64,000 nucleotides of DNA from Diogma glabrata. Lineage: Eukaryota; Arthropoda; Insecta; Diptera; Cylindrotomidae. The stretch spans positions 391,741,269-391,805,268 of the forward strand of contig OY856187.1 of NCBI GenBank assembly GCA_963693315.1, written 5' to 3'. Positions within the stretch are counted from its first letter, which is position 1; every line of letters begins with the position of its first letter. Both the position numbers and the translations under genes were made by a program. Positions 52,440-63,870 of the stretch are shown here, piece after piece. The notes beneath the pieces are model-generated. The model searched no databases, was not told where the DNA came from, and worked only from the letters and a program-made list of their open reading frames with translations.

Positions 52440-53765
52440 TATAGAAGAAAAACGTGTTCTAGACCGAGTTGTGAAAACTTGACCATTTTTGATTTTCCTG
52501 AAACTTGGCATATTAATAGTATGGACAAAATAAAAAATACAATTTTTTTAAAGTGCATAGTTTGAGCATAGGGGGACCCTAAAATGCATGCAAATGAAAA
52601 TTCTGCCAATCCGATAAAAATTTAAAATTAAATTGCTCAAGAACGGCTATACCGATTTCAGCAAACTTTTTTTGGTTTGATAGATGACTAATTAGCCGTT
52701 TGGAAAAAAATTAGTTAATTGTTTTTGTAATTAATTTTTAAATGAAAATATTAAAAAAACTTTTTTAAAGATAACGCTAGGGTCGAATATCAATTGGAAT
52801 TTACTTAATTTTTTTTCTGAAAATAGTTCTATCTTTACTCTGAAATATATTAAATTTACAAAGAGGAATTTTTGTTCTTGAGATATTTTTTTTTAAAGAT
52901 TTTTAGTACGACTAAAATTCTAATATTTCATCATTTTTTTCAAACAATTTCCATAAACAAAAAATGCTAAATTCAATTAAAGTTTTAATTTTTTTTTTTA
53001 AATATAGTTCTATCCTTACTTTAAAATACATCAAATTTACAAAGAGGCGTTAATTCGTGTTCTTGAGATGTTTAATTTTAAAAATTTTTAGTCCGTCTAA
53101 AATTCTAATTGTTCATTATTTTTACGAACAATTTTTATCAACAAAAAATTTTAATCACTGAAGTTCGAAAAAGTGATGAAAAATTCTAATTTTAGTTGGA
53201 CCAAAAATCTTTAAAATTAAATATCTCAAGAACACGAACTAACCCCTCTTTGTTTTAAAGTAAGGAAAGATAGAACTACATTAAAAAAAAAAGTAAAAAC
53301 TTAATTGAATTTAACATTTTTTGTTAATGGAAGAAAAAATGAGTTTGAAAAAATGATGAAAAATTAGAATTTTAGTCGTACTAAAAATCTTTAAAATAAA
53401 TATCTCAAAAACAAAAATTAAAGGCCTCTTTGTAAATTTGATGTATTTTAGAATAAGGATAGAACTATTTTCAGGAAAAAAATTAATTAAATTGCAATTG
53501 ATATTCGACCCTAGCGCCATCTTTAAAAAAGTTTTTTAATATTTTCATTTAAAAATTAATTACAAAAACAATTATTTTTTTTAACTATTTTTTTTTTCAA
53601 ACGGCTAACTGAAAGTAATAATCTATAAAACCAAAAAAAGTTTGCTGAAATCAGTATAGCCGTTCTTGAGCAATTTAATTTCAAAGTTACATCGGATTGG
53701 AAAAATTTTCATTTTTCATGCATGTTGGGTTGCCCCCTATGCTCAAGCTATGCACTTTAAAAAAA
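52440..53765. repeat. AT-rich inverted-repeat element (~600-bp arms)
   Basis: Blocks of the left arm (GCATAGTTTGAGCATAGG at 52556, CAGCAAACTTTTTTTGGTTT, AGGGTCGAATATCAATTG, CTTTACAAAGAGG-type units) recur in reverse order and orientation on the right up to about 53765. The right end includes CCTATGCTCAAGCTATGCAC. The centre is near 53160. The outer ~110 bp of the left arm has no right partner. The left arm is the same family as 21891-22640. It is noncoding. Confidence 0.82.
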
Positions 53766-53824
53766 AGTAGGGTCTGCGTCGGACCAGACGGTGGAAGTTA
53801 TACTTCTTTGGCCATTCAATCATA

Positions 53825-53975
53825 CACACTTAAAAAGTCCATGATTAAGTTGTGTCACTTAACTAAATTACGCCGCCATCTGAAAGATGGTTTATGAACC
53901 ACATTTAACATTCAATTCGCAATTAAAATATATTAAAACTTTCAATTGAGATAAAAACTATCCTATCGATTATAT
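53825..53975 (+). repeat. direct repeat, first copy
   Basis: ACGCCGCCATCTGAAAG, ATTCGCAATTAAAA and GATAAAAACTATCCTATC occur here and again at 54571-54722 in the same order and orientation. The MITE-like element at 54287-54570 abuts the second copy. Confidence 0.8.
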
Positions 53976-54286
53976 AATAAGCATAATAATATATAAAATA
54001 TTATTCTTAAATCGCTTAAAAAAGAAACAAAAATTCCCAAAATTTCCCATACAAAGTTGTATGAAAAATTTAACCCATTTAGGTATTTGTTTTACGGACA
54101 GAAGAAAATAATATGTTTTATATAATATGCTTAATATATAGTCAGTAATAGTTCATAAAGAAATTTAAATTATTTTTTTGTAGTAAAATGAGAAATTTCA
54201 TAGATAATTTGTAAAATTATTCAAGTTGTGTTTTGTATCAAATCCCATATCATTTTTTTGGAATTTATTCTCCTTTCCCCCTTTTG

Positions 54287-54570
54287 CAGTGCCATTGCGG
54301 CCGTGGCCCATTTCTCAAAAATGCCGATGAAATTGAAATTTTGACGTTTCTCGCTGAAATATTTTATTTTGTTTTGCTTTATTTTCTTCTACAAAAATTT
54401 AATTACGAAAAAATAATTATTGAAAAACTAATATTATTTGAATTTCAACACAATCTGTCAAAATTCACTCAAGTACGATAGCAGAGTAAATTGAAATTTT
54501 TTAGTCGATTTGCAGATTCAATTTCAATTTCATCGAGAAATGGGCCACAGCCTATATGGGCCCTACACTG
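54287..54570. mobile_element. 284-bp MITE with CAGTG/CACTG ends
   Basis: The element starts CAGTGCCATTGCGGCCGTGG and ends in the inverted form CCTATATGGGCCCTACACTG. The shared subterminal part includes GTGGCCCATTTCTC and GATGAAATTGAAATT. CAGTG termini are common in hAT and P-like elements. No matching 8-bp target duplication is visible. Confidence 0.78.
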
Positions 54571-54722
54571 ATGATTAAAAAGTCGATAAAGCTGGTTTGA
54601 CAGTAAACTAATTAATTCACGCCGCCATCTGAAAGTTTGCTGGTTCATAAGCACATATTTAACATTTAATTCGCAATTAAAAAATATTAAGGCTTTTAAT
54701 CGAGATAAAAACTATCCTATCT
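54571..54722 (+). repeat. direct repeat, second copy
   Basis: Second copy of the 53825-53975 family. It begins immediately after the CACTG end of the MITE. Confidence 0.8.
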
Positions 54723-55046
54723 CTCAAGTTGGACCATTATACACATTACACACACTTTACAAAATTTTTACGGATAATCGTCGATTTTTCTTAGTTTTCT
54801 TAGTCAAAAACAATTTGAACTTTATGTTTTTGGTGATAAAGACGAGACTTCTAAATCTATTATAAAAAAAAGCGTGACACGGTTTCTAGACCAACAAAAT
54901 GTGTACAACGAGCGTTAAAGAAGAATAACTTCAAAAATTGTAAAATAAGTTGTACTTTATTTTGTTCTACTACTAATATGCCAAGTTTCAGAAAAATCAA
55001 AACTGGTTGATCAATCACTTCGATTTATGAACTATGGAGACAAATA

Positions 55047-57313
55047 GTCCAGTAAATAAAGGTCGAAAAATATCAAAAGCTCGCAAAAATCCTGTCACGG
55101 ACGGGACCTGGCGGAAATTGTTGGTCTTACCGAGTACTTTGACGTGAGAAAAATTACCTTGGGGTTCCGACCCTGTGAGCCTGGAAAATAGCCCTCAAAG
55201 TGTCAGAAGTAGTTTCCGGGCCATATCTCCGAAAATATGGCAGTTAGGGCATTCTTGTTTAGCCAGAAATGAAGGTGAGCTAATTATCTACAGAAATGGT
55301 CCTATTCATTTTTTTCGCAACATTGATACTTTTTGCACAAACGGGTAGTGAAAAATTGTCAAATTTGAGACCATGAAAAACCGCCAGATTCTCATCAAAT
55401 TTGAGAACTGAGGGCTTGGAAATACCCACAGCTCCATGTTTTGGCCTGAAAAATTTGACCTGCAAATGACAATCGCTTTCTCGTTGTATTTGCGAAATTA
55501 TCGCGGCCATATAGGAGCATAGGAAGGATCAGTCACACACAAATTTAAATTATACATGTACTAATTTGTTATGTCGCTGTAAATGCGTTATATGTTGTCG
55601 ATTTCTAATTTAATAATTTATAATAAATGACGTTTTTATTCGCCTACATATTAAAGTGTTACTTTATTACTGTGATTTACGGCCTAAAAGTGTCACTTTT
55701 TAACTATTTATTTTGTTGTCATAGCTACGTCCAAAAAAGTAAAAAGCATTTGCATTTGTTTAAATTCTATGAAAAATAAAATTTTTTATCAAAGCAACCC
55801 TTAAATTCAAAATTTCATTATCCAATTAAAATAGTTGTTATCATTTGTTGTCATAGCTACACAATAATTTGAAAAAAATAATTAATATTTTGTCAAAGGT
55901 TACTTGTTCCACATATTTTTATTTTAAAATTTATGAAAATTTATAATTTTAATTTAGAGTAAACAAATTTTCTTAAAATATTTTGCTTGCGGCGAATAAA
56001 AAATAGTATATGATGCACGGACGTAAGCTATTTTGGACTTAATGTGGGTGCAAATCTCGGCTAGCGCCTCGACTCCACATCCGTCCAAAATCTTTAGCTT
56101 TACGTCCTAGCATCATAATGTACTATTGTTGACGATTAATACAATAACAATATAAGTCCACGAGGGACGCGTGAAGCCAGTGTGTGTGTGCCATGTGTGC
56201 GCGGATCGATATTATACACGTAATATACGCGCCGCCACGTGAAGCAGAAAAAAAGAGGAAATTATCATAAATAATTTCAGAGAATCTTTTTCAATTTTTT
56301 TTTTTTGTGGATTAAAAACAATGACATTATTTATATCAATGGAAAGCTGAGAACCTCAGCTTTACTTTTATATAAGTAACAATACCCAAAACATTCCTCG
56401 GAAAGAAAAAAAAGTTTCTGAAAAATTTGGCCAGTTTTTTTCCCGTGTGGGCGTAAAATCAACTTTTAAAGAGCCCTGGAAATTTCTAAACAATTTGAAA
56501 AATACGATCGGAAACTAGACATTCTAAGCTACAAATTGGTGTAACTTATAAGGCACTTTAATAGTCAATAAATCTTTTATTAATGATTTTCCGCGGACTT
56601 TCCGAAACTCCATGAAAGTCCTCAAAATGGAAATTAATAAATTCCCATTTGTTTAAAAGTGCGAGAAAGCCACTGTCGCAAACTTTCTGAGATGTTTCAA
56701 GACCCCCACAGGTACAATAATCAAGAAAGAAACATATAAAAACACAATTTTTAAAAAAATATGAATCAATTTAAAACAGCGTCAGAAAACCGGATAAAAA
56801 GAAACTTTGACCGCCGTTTGCACTCGCTTACAAACGTGATAACAGGAATTTTATCACAGGATGTGACAGGTACGGGTTTTCTCTTTCACATGAATTTTGA
56901 ATCATCGAAAAATATTGAATTTTGACCGAGTTATCCGCTAATTTATCCGCCGCTCCTTAGTAAATACGTGTAAAGCGGCGTTCTGGCTCCATGATGAAGA
57001 GAAAAATGCAGGACAAGGTTCGAGTCCGTTATCTCGGAAACTATCGGGTTTACGATAAAAATGAATAGGACCATTTCTGTAGATAATTAGCTCACCTTCA
57101 TTTCTAGCTAAACAGAAATACCCTAACTGCCATATTTCCGGAGATATGGCCCGGAAACTACTTCTGACACTTTGAGGGCCATTTTCCAGGCTCACAGGGT
57201 CGGAACCAGAAGGTAATTTTTCTCACGTCAAAGTACTCGGTAAGACCAACAATTTCCGCCAGGTCCCGTCCGCGACAGGATTTTTGCGACCTTTTAACCT
57301 TTATTTACTGGAC
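55047..57313. mobile_element. 2.27-kb element with ~265-bp TIRs and TA flanks
   Basis: The left end GTCCAGTAAATAAAGG (55047) and right end CTTTATTTACTGGAC (to 57313) are inverted copies. Homology continues inward for about 265 bp (left to ~55318, right from ~57052). It runs through GACGGGACCTGGCGGAAAT, TACTTTGACGTGAGAAAAAT, ACCCTGTGAGCCTGGAAAAT and GAGCTAATTATCTACAGAAA. Both ends are flanked by TA (55045-55046 and 57314-57315), consistent with a TA target. The interior encodes no transposase and carries a copy of the hairpin-tail repeat at 55628-56125. The arms are close to 90% alike by eye. Confidence 0.88.
55628..56125 (+). repeat. hairpin-tail repeat, copy nested in the 2.27-kb element
   Basis: About 500 bp nearly identical to 62690-63184. 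Blocks include ATTAAAGTGTTACTTTATTA, GTCATAGCTACGTCCAAAAA and TTTTGCTTGCGGCGAATAAA, ending in a hairpin (56004-56125). The GATTTGCAAA segment inside the hairpin loop region is deleted here. Confidence 0.92.
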
Positions 57314-57384
57314 TAAAATAGGGGTAAGCGAAACCAAATGTTGGATAATTCGTACGATTTACCGTTTACTATAAATCCTACTAG

Positions 57385-57938
57385 TCCCTGGGCCGACGCC
57401 GATTTCATGTTATGATTACCACATATTTTATACTTTGTTAGGCACCTGTCCTTGACGTGTCCGAAAACTTTTGTTCTGCCATTTTTCTCGAATCGGCCGT
57501 TTTTTCGTTTGGCAAGCTCCGCAAAAAGGCCGATTGCCCGCAATCTTGTAATTTTTTTTTAACTATGGGGGTTGTAAATTTGTTTGAGAACACGTGGGTA
57601 ACCTTGTCCGACAAAAATTTGTCTGCTATTGTCTATAGTCTAGTCCGACAACTCAAACATACCAAACTTTCAGTTGTCGGACTCGACAATAGCAGACTCA
57701 TTTTGGTCGAACAAGCTTACCCTCGTGTTCTAAAACAAATTAACAATTCCCATAGTTAAAAAAAAAATTTACAAGATTCCGGACAATCGGCATTTTTCGG
57801 AGCTTGCCAAACAAAAAACGGCCGATTCGAATAAAATGGTAGAACAAAAGTTTTCGAACTCGTCAAGGACAGGCCCCTCACGAAGTTTAAAATATGTGGT
57901 AATTATCACTTGAAATAGGCGCCGGTCCAGGCGCCAAT
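57385..57938. mobile_element. 554-bp near-complete palindrome (foldback MITE)
   Basis: The left arm from about 57385 pairs with the right arm ending at about 57938, with the centre near 57659. Matching blocks include ACCACATATTTTA/TAAAATATGTGGT, GGCACCTGTCCTTGACG/CGTCAAGGACAGGCCCC, AATCGGCCGTTTTTT/AAAACGGCCGATT and GTCCGACAACT/AGTTGTCGGAC. Only about 12 bases at the centre are unpaired. Small frames in it (57313-57543, 57457-57759) are by-products of the palindrome. Confidence 0.9.
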
Positions 57939-57939
57939 A

Positions 57940-57991
57940 CATCCATTCGCATGCCGTGGATGTATAGTCATCCACGGCATGCGAACGGATG
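57940..57991. repeat. 23-bp-stem hairpin
   Basis: CATCCATTCGCATGCCGTGG... (57940-57962) is followed after a 6-base loop by its reverse complement (57969-57991), with a single mismatch. It sits 1-2 bases outside the large palindrome. Just inside is a doubled GGCGCC (57919-57936). Confidence 0.92.
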
Positions 57992-58185
57992 TTTTCAGTA
58001 GCTCCTTCCACACTTAATGAATTAATGTTTGAAATTACTATTTTCTAAACACATTTATATATGTTTAACGTATTTTTAAGTTAAGTTGATTAAATATGTA
58101 CAACTGGCCTGTTAAAAATTTGTTTTGTTTTAATTACCCAAATACCCGGGTACTTAATATTCGAGTATTTTACGACCCCTTATTG

Positions 58186-58399
58186 ACAATATACTAAATG
58201 ATAAGGTTCTTTAGACTTTTAATTATCGTGCGCAATATATTTCAAATTATGAAATAAAGTGTGCAGTATAACTATAATAACATTGCACACGAAAAATCGA
58301 CATATTCATACAGAGCTCTAATGTAAAACAAAAACAGGATTTTGACAATATACTAAATTAAGGTTGCACTCTTTATTTTTAATTATAGTGTGCAATGTA
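58186..58399 (+). repeat. ~159-bp tandem repeat interrupted by the TA-flanked element
   Basis: GACAATATACTAAAT at about 58186 recurs at about 58345. GTGCGCAATATATTTCAAAT of the first copy corresponds to GTGTGCAATGTA at 58388-58399 in the second, where the element at 58400 begins. The second copy resumes after the element at 62543 (TATTTCAAATTATGAAATAA). Confidence 0.88.
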
Positions 58400-59163
58400 C
58401 ACCCAACTCTTTTTTTAAACGGTAGATGCGTTCCTAAGAAATACGTTTAAAAAAAAATCGTTTAAAAAAATACATGAGACGTATGGTAAATTTGGGGATA
58501 CGTTCCACGACATTTAAAAATCGTGTAACTTCAAAAATCTCACACAAAAATCCGTGCAAAAAAATTAAAAATAAACACTATATTACATATACATAAAACA
58601 AAAACAAGGAAACATTCGGCTGGAACAAAACAGGTTGTAGTGACTGAATTTTTTCTTTTAGTGCAATCGTTCCCGAAGTATCTTCAAAGGTTTCCTTTTT
58701 GATAGTTATGGTTTTTATACTGACGAATGACGATGTAAAGGTTTCTGCTCAAAACTTTACTGAAAAGGAAAGGAATCACAAAGTTACTTTAGTTTAATTG
58801 ATCACAACTTCTGAATTTCTGAAACTATTCAATTTGACATCAATAAATTCGTTCCCTTTTCAATAATGAAATCCTAACAAAAATATTTGTTTTCGAAGGG
58901 CAAAATTGGCCAAACGTAGATTATTTAATATTTGGATTTATAATAAAAATCCTATAAATCGATTAAAATAGCTAAAGGCCAACAGAATATCAAAACAGAT
59001 AAATTAAAAGGAAAAGAAAAGAAATTTAGAAAGGGAAAGTGGAAACCCCAGTGATTATGTGTTACAGACCTATTAAATCTTAAATTCTGGTACCAAACCT
59101 TCTACCCTTCCTATTATTGATGTTGGTTTAATTGATACTGATGCAGCAAGAAAAACCACATCC

Positions 59164-62100
59164 GTGGAACGCTTTGATTTGAACTCGACTGTTTTGAAAA
59201 CTCCTGAAAAAAGCAAGTTTTCAGAATTTAATATGACAGAACCTCAATTCAAACCCGAAATTGTGGAAACACTATTAAAGAAGTCAAATATCAACAAAGC
59301 CTCCCGTCTGGGCAACATTTCCCCCATTATTCTAAAATTATTTTTCAAAGAACTTGCATCCAGTCTTACCAAAATTTTCTACAAATCCTATAAATCAGGC
59401 ATTTTTCGTTCGTGCTGGAAGTTGAACAATGTCCAAAAAAGAAATCAAATGTGATATTTCAAATTATAGACTAAAATCCTTTCTCTCAGTTCAGTCTAAA
59501 ATATATGAGGATTATAATAATACACACATATCAAAATTTTTAAAAGACATCTGTTTGATATTGCCAATACAAAATTAACAACCGATCTATTGAACTATGT
59601 AGCCCATCTTTGGAATAGCATATCTGAAAAAGGTGGTAAAACGTACTTTTCGTATTACACATCTCAAAAGCATTTCATTGAATCATGTGTGCCAATCTAA
59701 ACAATAAGCTCGTTGCATATTAATATCACACCGCAGTCGTGCATTCTGATTCATAGCTTTCACCGACCGACCGATACTGATATTTCTTTCAGTATCTATA
59801 GATGGCTTTTCTTCTTCTTTTTTCTCTATTTTTAATTAACATCAACGAACTGTTGACAATCACCAGTAACCCAATAAATAGTTTTGCAGATGATAGTACA
59901 CTGCACAAGTCATTCTTTCCTATGATCATTAAAATTGGCCAAATTTTTGTCACGCTGATTAACAATTTTTCTAGGTTTTCGTTTACATTGGCACGAGTCT
60001 CCATGAACTATCTTCATAAAGTATAAAATGCACGTACGAATAAATCCGGACCGGGGTAGGGGATAAATGTAAACGAGGAGTTAGAAAGAATTCCCGATCA
60101 ACGTATCAAAAATTTGGTCTATTTTAATTACGGTTATACCAATCAGAAATTGGCGTTCTTTATCGGCCGATACCGATTAATTGCCTGCCGATTATTTGAT
60201 GGAAATTGGTTAAACAAATCTGCGCAAAGCATTTTTGAATTAGACTATTAGTTAGAACGCAAGACTTTTCTTCACAAGTCGGTACAATCCAGCGAAATCG
60301 GGACGCTTTGCAATCATAGCTTAAAATGTTATGCGAACGTCGCTATTATTTATTTATTTTAGTATTAGCTCCGAAAAATGATTACTTTTAGAACTGTTTA
60401 GAGTCCGCAAAATTGTATTTTAGCGGCCTAGTACTTAAAGTCGTTATGCCAACACTTAAGCGGATTCAAAATTTGTTTTCATTTTATATTATAATTATTT
60501 TTAAATTATAATCACAATTGCATTGATAAGTTTTGTTCAAAACTCAAATTTTTAGGTACGCAAGAATACAAATTAAGCAATAAATTAGAAAAAACAATCT
60601 TAAGAGCTAATACAAAAAAACGATGTATGCAACACGTACGGCTTTAGCAGACTCATCTTCATATTACAGACTCGACTAGCGCTTCGTCCGGAAACATTAC
60701 GATTCGTCCGCTAAAACCATGTTTTGCGTACTTGTTACATAAACTACTATTATCGTTCGGCAATATTTTAAATAAAAAATTTCTGTAACTGTTGAAAGCG
60801 GTGTTTTGCATTTTTCTGGCAACTATTTTCTTTTCGTTGTTAAAACAATCTGCCACTCTCGATTTATTTTTTACCCAATATCTAGGTTGACTGTAGCACA
60901 TTTGAATTTGAATTTATGTATCTAGGAACGAATTTGTTGTCATTATTTCAAGCATGGTTACTCTGGTATGGCAATAATAAAAACTTACATATTTATAAGA
61001 CAGAAGCCATGGATGGCAAACTTCGAGAATCGCACTGCCATTGTGAACCGTACGAGAAACTTTGCACCGAATACTTTAACACAAACCGAGATTTTATAAT
61101 CCGAAAGGAACCATTTACAGAGGCAGGAAGTTTGGCAAAATTTAAAAAAAATTATATGTCGATGGCAGTAACTATAGTACTTCATTTAAAAACAGTATTA
61201 TTTTAAATTAATTTGTATCAAAAAAATGCAGAAATACATAAACAGATTTCTCATATTTTTAAGCAACCCCCAATCTTATACTTATTTAAAAAGGTTTTCA
61301 AGTATGGCTGACTATGGTGTTTTATTATTTATAATTTGTGGTGTTTAAAATGCAAACAATTAAAAACGCATGTGTTCATAATCGGCCAATTAATCTGACA
61401 AAAAAACCGATATCGATTAATTAGCAAAATTGCCAATTACCGATTATCTTCTGATTAATCGGTGCAACCCTAATTTTAATTCTGCCAAAACACAGCCATT
61501 GATTTTTCCAGATCGAACAACAAGTTTTCAAACGATATTTCAATTAGTATTATATGTGACTAAGAAATAGACGAATGTGAAAGCATTCAGTTATTGGGTG
61601 TCTCAATTTCTAACGACTTACTCTGAAATGATCCTTTAATTGCGATGGCACAGGCAGAGGAATCTCAGGCCTCATCAAAAAATATCAAAAATTCACACCG
61701 CATCAATTACTCCATGGCTCTACAAACCATAGAGTTTGCGTGTCAGGACAAGTTCCGTCTCGTGCAACCTCCATTATTTTTTATTTATTATTTCTTAATC
61801 TATCTTTCTACCCCCATTTGTAACAACTATATTTGCCCCCATATAGAGCATTGTGGTTTTGGACCCTACTCAAAACAAGCTATACGAATTGAGGAAGATT
61901 AAAATTTAACATAAAATCTTGATTACCTACAACGCCATCGCACTGTTGCTGAACTTGTTGTTTTTAATAAATGTCGCCACCAGCAGTGCTCGGATGCAAT
62001 CGAATTAATCTTACCTCTATCATATTCGTTTCCCCTATGCAAAAAATCAGGTTGTTGAGATCAGTCACTGTTATAGTGACAGAATGCATAGACGTTTCTT

Positions 62101-62200
62101 TGTCCTTTCACTCCTTTAAAGGTTTAAAAAACGTTTATCAACACCTCAGAATGCATGCTGTTGTGCGACCAAGCCTTAAAAAGAATTTATGTGTTTTTGC
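59164..62200 (+). pseudogene. decayed CR1/jockey-like LINE pol, split by a hAT insertion
   Basis: RT pieces occur in order. The finger region has LLKKSNINKASRLGNISPII and SLTKIFYKSYKSGIF (59263-59430). A shifted frame then gives ISNYRLKSFLS and KTYF. The palm has FLININELLTITSNPI and the catalytic FADD (59883-59894, from [FY]ADD). Next is the segment before NLVYFN at about 60100-60128. The hAT element interrupts at 60129-61472. The connection segment resumes after it with SAKTQPL, IQLLGVSISND (about 61585-61620) and YICPHIEH (about 61840). The tail at about 61933-62040 gives HRTVAELVVFNK and CSDAIELILPL. There are many indels and stops. The thumb motifs are diverged and no endonuclease is seen 5', so this is a 5'-truncated, inactive copy. 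Confidence 0.82.
60129..61472. mobile_element. 1.34-kb hAT-type element with perfect 8-bp TSD
   Basis: ATTTTAAT lies directly outside both ends (60121-60128 and 61473-61480). The termini are TACGGTTATACCAATCAGAA on the left and, inverted, TAGGGTTGCACCGATTAATC on the right. The right form is the well-known hAT-style terminus. Repeated ATCGG/CCGAT blocks extend subterminally. The internal frames (96 residues at 60916-61206 plus, 80 residues at 60659-60901 minus) are not recognisable as transposase, so the copy is probably non-autonomous. Removing the element and one TSD rejoins the LINE reading frame. Confidence 0.92.
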
Positions 62201-62542
62201 GACACATATTATAATGCCTATTACCAACACTTTTTATTAAAAAACAGTCACATCTCTGGCCAAAGATCGACCGTTTATCTTATCTAAAAAAAGTCACCAA
62301 CACATATCTGGCCGTCTTCTGAAAATTGACCGTCTTCTGATTACACTATCAACAATAGATTAAACAACATTTTTTGGTATTCGTACAAGAATAAAATAAT
62401 CGTGCAAAACGTATATTTTGTGAACCGTGTTAATTCAAAATCGTTTAAAAAAAGGCGTTTAAAAAAAAAGTTGGGTGTATTTGGTGAAACGTGTTATTTC
62501 AAAATCGTTTAAAAAAAGACCGTTTAAAAAAAGAGTTGGGTG

Positions 62543-63184
62543 TATTTCAAATTATGAAATAAAGTGTGCAGTATAACGATAATAACGTTGCACACGAAAA
62601 ATCAAGACATTCATGCAGAGCTCTAATAAGCATTATAAAGAAAAATTAAGAAGTTTTTTCAGATAAGTTTTACTTTATTATAATATATTTTTTATTCGCC
62701 TATATATTAAAGTGTTACTTTATTACTGTGATTTGCGGCTTTAAAGTATCACTTTTCAACTATTTATTTTGTCGTCATAGCTACGTCCAAAAAAGTAAAA
62801 CGCATTTGTATTTGTTTAAATTCTATGAAAAATAAATTTTTTTATCAAAGCAACCCGCAAATTCAAAATTTCATTATCCAATTAAAATAGTTGCTATCAT
62901 TTGTTGTCATAGAATTTGGAAAAAATAATAAACATTTTTTCAAAGGTTACTTGTTCCACATTTTTTTATTTTAAAATTTTTGAAAATTTATAATTTTAAT
63001 TTAGAATAAACAACTTTTCTTAAAATATTTTGCTTGCGGCGAATAAAAAATAGTATATGATGCACGGACGTAAGCTATTTTGGACTTAATGTGGGTGCAA
63101 ATCTCGGCTAGCGCCTCGATTTGCAAACTCCACATCCGTCCAAAATCTTTAGCTTTACGTCCTAGCATCATAATGTACTATTTC
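62543..63184 (+). repeat. hairpin-tail repeat family, longest copy
   Basis: It begins at the resumption of the tandem repeat (TATTTCAAATTATG) and runs to AATGTACTA at about 63180. The last ~130 bases (63051-63180) form a long imperfect hairpin. The outer stem pairs TGATGCACGGACGTAAGCT with AGCTTTACGTCCTAGCATCA. The inner stem pairs TTTTGGAC with GTCCAAAA and GTGCAAATC with GATTTGCAA. The loop is TCGGCTAGCGCCTC. Confidence 0.88.
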
Positions 63185-63870
63185 CTTAAAAGATTTTGGT
63201 GAATTTAGTTTAGTGACATAATTTTCTTGATGTGTTAACAGTATACACGTAATATTTTTGTATTATTTTTGTTTTCTTGATCTTAGAAGACCTATTTACA
63301 AAAGTTTTTATTAGTTACGTAAATGCGTTACATTACGTTTTGATGTATTTGACTTAAAAATTTAATTTCGATTTCAAAGCTTGAATTGATTTGACTGCTA
63401 TTCTAAGATATAGACATAAATTCAAGTCTTTGGTTTGTAGTTCGGTCAATTTGGATTTTGTGATTAATTCGAATACAATTGGGGTTTTTCTTTTCTCTCT
63501 ACTCAAATAAATTAATTGTATTAGCGTTACATTAATTGTTAATTGTATTTACGTTAATTGTGTTTACGTTGGTTTGTTTATTGCAAGCAAATTTTTCTGT
63601 TTGTCATTTTTTCGTCTCAGGTCTTCTATTTCGTTTCGTTTTCTCTCAGGTTTCGTCTGTGTTTAAATCTGGGTTTTTCGAATTTTTATGTGTTTTAACA
63701 ACTTTTAAATTTTCCTTTGTCCGGATTGGCAATTTTGACAGTAAACCTAGACATAGTATCGAGTTATCCAGCTGTTAGAATTGCCAATTTAGATATTGTC
63801 GATTTGGTTGTTTTGTGTTGATTTTGTTTAAACATTTATTTTAAGGTTAAAAATAAATTGTTTATTTGTA
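63185..63870 (+). other. probable 5' leader of the LINE starting at 63871
   Basis: T-rich sequence with repeated TTAATTGTATT and TTTCGTCTCAGG/CTCTCAGGTTTCGTC elements and no supported gene. The 80-residue frame at 63536-63778 is hydrophobic by composition and unrecognised. Position directly upstream of an ORF start suggests a LINE 5' UTR. Confidence 0.45.

Larger units (their letters stand above)
58400..62542. mobile_element. 4.1-kb TA-flanked TIR element carrying nested insertions
   Basis: The left terminus CACCCAACTCTTTTTTTAAA (58400) matches the inverted right terminus, which ends AAAAAAAGAGTTGGGTG (62542). TA flanks both ends (58398-58399, 62543-62544). The first copy of the tandem repeat at 58225-58242 gives the uninterrupted site. 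The right end carries a tandem duplication of its terminal ~75 bp (62390-62470 and 62480-62542). No transposase of its own is recognised. The interior is largely a decayed LINE that itself contains a hAT copy. Confidence 0.87.

Noticed and set aside
57313..57759. Frames at 57313-57543 and 57457-57759 as a small gene
   Set aside because: They lie within the near-complete palindrome and mirror each other.
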